Of a DNA stretch of 64,000 bases, positions 61,800 to 64,000 are shown in pieces. The stretch is from assembly GCF_010686685.1 (NCBI RefSeq), contig NZ_JAAGWD010000011.1, positions 1-64,000 on the forward strand. Reading direction: 5' to 3'. Numbering within the stretch: position 1 is the stretch's first letter; the number at the start of each line of letters is the position of its first letter. The stretch comes from Pontibacter burrus. GTDB taxonomy: Bacteria; Bacteroidota; Bacteroidia; Cytophagales; Hymenobacteraceae. A model generated the notes under the pieces. The model worked only from the letters and a program-made list of their open reading frames with translations, was not told the origin of the DNA and ran no database searches. Both the position numbers and the translations under genes were made by a program.

Positions 61800-62471
61800 T
61801 TAGAACTTAACGCCAACATCTAATGAAACGCCGTTGTTCTTAAGGGATATATTTTTATCGCCGAGCAATTTGCTATAGTACTTGTTGTCTATATCAGAAA
61901 GGCCGCGGTGGTAGGTAAGGCCTGCAAAAAGCTTGGTGCTCTCGCCGAACTGAAATTCGGTTCCTCCGCCCAGCATTACTGCCGCCTCAAAAATGTTGAA
62001 GCGCTTAGACGTTTTCTCGCCATCAATCACTTTTCTATCATTTACCTTAGCAGCAACTTTGGTGTTGAGCGAGCCGCCTACCTGGAAGTATAAAATAGTT
62101 TGAGGTGCTATTTCGTTGGTAAAGAGCTTAAGGGTTAATGGCAGTTCTATATACTGGATGGCAATATCGTCCTTACCCTGTGTGTTGATGCTGCTGCCGT
62201 TTTCGTCGCGGGTATAGTTATAGCTGATCTCACTGCCTTTGCTACGGTACACAAGGCCGGTACTGAAGGCATAATTCTGAGCAAAAAAGTAATCGGCTAC
62301 CACACCCACACCAAGGCGCAGGTTATTGTTTTCTTTCTCGAAGTTATACCTATCTTCGGCAATAAAACGGTTGCCCGATATAGTTGGCGATACCATTAAA
62401 CCTATTTCTACCTGAGCTGCTGCGCCATATCCGAAGCACAAAAACAGGAATAAAAATGTGAGTTTCTTCAT
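61800..62471 (-). CDS. Outer-membrane beta-barrel protein (PF13568 type)
   Basis: A 223-residue exported barrel with a signal peptide (LTFLFLFLCFGYGAAAQ). Repeated barrel strands include VEIGLMVSPTISGNRF and LRLGVGVVADYFFAQNYAFSTGL, ending SLDVGVKF. This is the small porin-like barrel family common in Bacteroidota, related to PorT of the type IX system, but nothing here proves secretion function. It lies between rng and gldB. Confidence 0.8.
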   Translation of the reverse strand: MKKLTFLFLFLCFGYGAAAQVEIGLMVSPTISGNRFIAEDRYNFEKENNNLRLGVGVVADYFFAQNYAFSTGLVYRSKGSEISYNYTRDENGSSINTQGKDDIAIQYIELPLTLKLFTNEIAPQTILYFQVGGSLNTKVAAKVNDRKVIDGEKTSKRFNIFEAAVMLGGGTEFQFGESTKLFAGLTYHRGLSDIDNKYYSKLLGDKNISLKNNGVSLDVGVKF

Positions 62472-62521
62472 TTGTATAAGTGTTTGTAATGTTCACGTTT
62501 CCTTACTACGCAGGAACCTTC

Positions 62522-62529
62522 TATTTTTG
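62522..62529 (+). promoter_or_regulatory. Candidate -7 promoter element of gldB (TATTTTTG)
   Basis: Exact TAnnTTTG match, 17 bases before the gldB ATG. Confidence 0.5.
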
Positions 62530-62546
62530 TACAAAAATAAACAGTA

Positions 62547-63539
62547 ATGTCATATAGAATAGTATATATAGCCTTAGTTCTTTTTTTAGTTGGCTGCAGC
62601 AGCAATACCTGCGAGATACCAAAAGAGATTGACCGCATTCCGATTGAAGTAACTATAGAACGGCTTGAGAAAGACTTTTTTGATATTGAAGACAAACAGG
62701 AAGTCAAAAAGTTTCTGAACGAACACCCGCTTTTTGCTGAAAAGTTTCTGCAGGCCAGTAACTATCCTAACGATTCTATTCTTGTGAATTCCTTGTACGG
62801 GCTGGCTACCAATCCGTCGCTCGACTCGCTTGCACGCCAGGCCATGAAAACCTTTGGCGACATGGAGCAGGAAAAGGAGCAACTGGAAGTAGCGTTTAAG
62901 GTTATCAAATATTATTACCCTGATTTCCAGCCACCACGTGTACAGACATTTGTAACCGGTCTGAGCCAGGATTTAATGGTATCGGATAGTCTGGTGCTGT
63001 TTGGGTTGGAGTTCTTTATAGGAAAGGATGCCCTGTATCGTCCTCAGGTGTATGAGTATATCTTGAATCGTTACGAAAAAGAATACATGGTGCCGGCTGC
63101 AATTCTGCTGCTCTCCAATAAGTATAACAAGACCAATCTGGCAGACCGCAACATGCTGTCTGAGATGATAAATGCTGGTAAGGCGTACTATTTTGTGCAA
63201 ACCGCGATGCCGTGCACACCGGAGCATACTATAATTGGCTACAGCGATCAGGAAGTTGCTGATATTTACCACAACGAAGGCCGCATTTGGGCTCATTTTA
63301 TTGAAAAGAGCCTGCTTTATGAAAAGAACCCTTTCCTGATACAAAAGTATACCGGCGAGCGCCCTAATACACCTGAAATTGATGCGAAAGCGCCAGGTAG
63401 GCTCGGTGCCTGGGTAGGTTGGCAGATCGTGAAGAAGTATATGGAACGTAACCCATCAGTAACACTCCCTGAGCTGATGGCGGAAACGGACTACAAAAAG
63501 ATTTTTAACGAGTCGAAATATAAACCGGAGAAGCGCTAA
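62547..63539 (+). CDS. gldB: Gliding motility lipoprotein GldB
   Basis: A 330-residue lipoprotein required for gliding and type IX secretion in Flavobacterium, exact role unknown. The signal is VYIALVLFLVGC with the lipidated cysteine at about 17. The mature protein has the family segments RIPIEVTIERLEKDFFDIED and EGRIWAHFIEKSLLYEKNP. It has its own promoter-like element and precedes a glycosyltransferase by 18 bases. Confidence 0.92.
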   Translation: MSYRIVYIALVLFLVGCSSNTCEIPKEIDRIPIEVTIERLEKDFFDIEDKQEVKKFLNEHPLFAEKFLQASNYPNDSILVNSLYGLATNPSLDSLARQAMKTFGDMEQEKEQLEVAFKVIKYYYPDFQPPRVQTFVTGLSQDLMVSDSLVLFGLEFFIGKDALYRPQVYEYILNRYEKEYMVPAAILLLSNKYNKTNLADRNMLSEMINAGKAYYFVQTAMPCTPEHTIIGYSDQEVADIYHNEGRIWAHFIEKSLLYEKNPFLIQKYTGERPNTPEIDAKAPGRLGAWVGWQIVKKYMERNPSVTLPELMAETDYKKIFNESKYKPEKR

Positions 63540-63557
63540 TCCTTTCCGGCTCCCCTG

Positions 63558-64000
63558 ATGCGCATCTCTATCCTTCATCAGCACCACGCTAACCCCGATT
63601 GTCCTGCCACGTGCAGGCAATATACCTTTATGGAGCAGCTGGCGAAGCGGCATCGCATTACGCTGGTAGCTACCAATGCCTGGCGTGCCTTGCGTATGCA
63701 GCGCAACTATAGTTGGGTACCTGATGGTGTAGAGCTGCATGAATGTAAGGTAGCTTATGCGAACAAAATGGGTGTACTGCCCAGGCTGGTATCGTTTGTG
63801 GCTTTTGCGGCTTGTTCTTTTTTTAAACTGATGCGCTTGCCTAAAGCAGATGTGATGTGGGCGGTGTCGGTGCCACTGTCGGTGCCTTTTGTTATCGCAC
63901 AGGTGGCAAGGTTAAGGCGGGTGCCGTGGGTGTTTGAAGTGCAGGACTTGTGGCCGAGCTTCCCGATAGAGATGGGCGCAGTAAAATATAAGTGGCTGCA
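63558..64000 (+). CDS. Family 4-type glycosyltransferase, 5' part
   Basis: Only the first 147 codons are inside the window; the gene runs on. Residues 1-20 contain ISILHQHHANPDCPATCRQY and the later EVQDLWPSFPIEMG is the acceptor-side segment seen in WbuB-like transferases. A hydrophobic stretch lies at about 80-95. The start at 63558 is 18 bases after the gldB stop, and the ORF also contains one exact AACTATAGTT. Which sugar it moves cannot be told. Confidence 0.85.
   Translation, partial: MRISILHQHHANPDCPATCRQYTFMEQLAKRHRITLVATNAWRALRMQRNYSWVPDGVELHECKVAYANKMGVLPRLVSFVAFAACSFFKLMRLPKADVMWAVSVPLSVPFVIAQVARLRRVPWVFEVQDLWPSFPIEMGAVKYKWL
63705..63714. repeat. AACTATAGTT palindrome inside the glycosyltransferase gene
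   Basis: Exact copy near codon 50 of the partial glycosyltransferase, the last one in the window. Confidence 0.9.

Noticed and set aside
1..64000. CRISPR arrays, insertion sequences, phage genes or tRNAs
   Set aside because: No regularly spaced direct repeats of 24-40 bases, no transposase or integrase motif and no cloverleaf pattern were seen while reading both strands.

Overview
The window comes from a Bacteroidota chromosome, most likely of the order Cytophagales. I would guess family Hymenobacteraceae, close to Pontibacter, but that is inference from protein flavour and gene order only. Supporting signs are gliding-motility lipoprotein genes (gldB, gldD, gldE), -7 elements of the form TAnnTTTG, an almost complete lack of Shine-Dalgarno sequences, ExbB-ExbD-ExbD-TonB synteny, DUF6089-like outer-membrane proteins next to uppS and bamA, and a 29-residue mS38/COX24-like basic protein.

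Layout. The first ~65 bases are the 3' end of a 5S rRNA gene with its terminator, so an rRNA operon lies just to the left. A minus-strand block (442-4926) holds pdxJ, mnmH, selD, an alpha/beta hydrolase and an RsmI-like methyltransferase. A plus-strand block (5097-10642) carries a YqeY-family protein, a CvpA-family protein, a glutamine amidotransferase (pabA/trpG type), a hydrolase, a CBS protein, a POTRA/barrel protein and NAD kinase. The envelope cluster (10756-17207) has two DUF6089-like barrels, uppS, bamA and two Skp/OmpH chaperones. rluD and hemH follow. A minus block has a LOG-family protein, a cysteine desulfurase and glmM. mazG is followed by a TonB energy-transduction operon (24602-28522) with a PstS-like lipoprotein and a large TPR protein. 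After an 880-base non-coding mosaic come era and der, two tiny acidic lipoproteins, uncharacterised genes, murQ/nagK, a cytochrome-b5-like protein and an arginase-fold protein with altered metal ligands. Fatty-acid beta-oxidation genes (fadD, a MarR regulator, fadB-, fadA- and fadE-like) fill 40775-49570. The right part has a family 2 glycosyltransferase, recG, gldD, gldE, ssb and mutY (minus), then an HU protein, a TPR protein, the mS38-like peptide, rng, a barrel protein, gldB and a truncated glycosyltransferase.

How the genes work together. Most of the window is housekeeping: envelope assembly (UppS, BamA, Skp, TonB system), RNA and ribosome maturation (Era, Der, RluD, Rng, MnmH/SelD), DNA repair (RecG, MutY, SSB), cofactors (PdxJ, NadK, HemH), wall-sugar recycling (MurQ, NagK, GlmM) and lipid catabolism. 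No phage, integrase, insertion sequence, CRISPR array, restriction system or tRNA was seen.

The strongest unexplained signal is not a gene. It is a short palindrome, AACTATAGTT (core CTATAG), repeated far above expectation. I counted 15 exact 10-mers and about 85 CTATAG cores by eye, in genes and especially between them. It resembles in behaviour the highly iterated palindrome HIP1 of cyanobacteria but has a different sequence. Several other small palindromic repeat clusters sit in the gaps.
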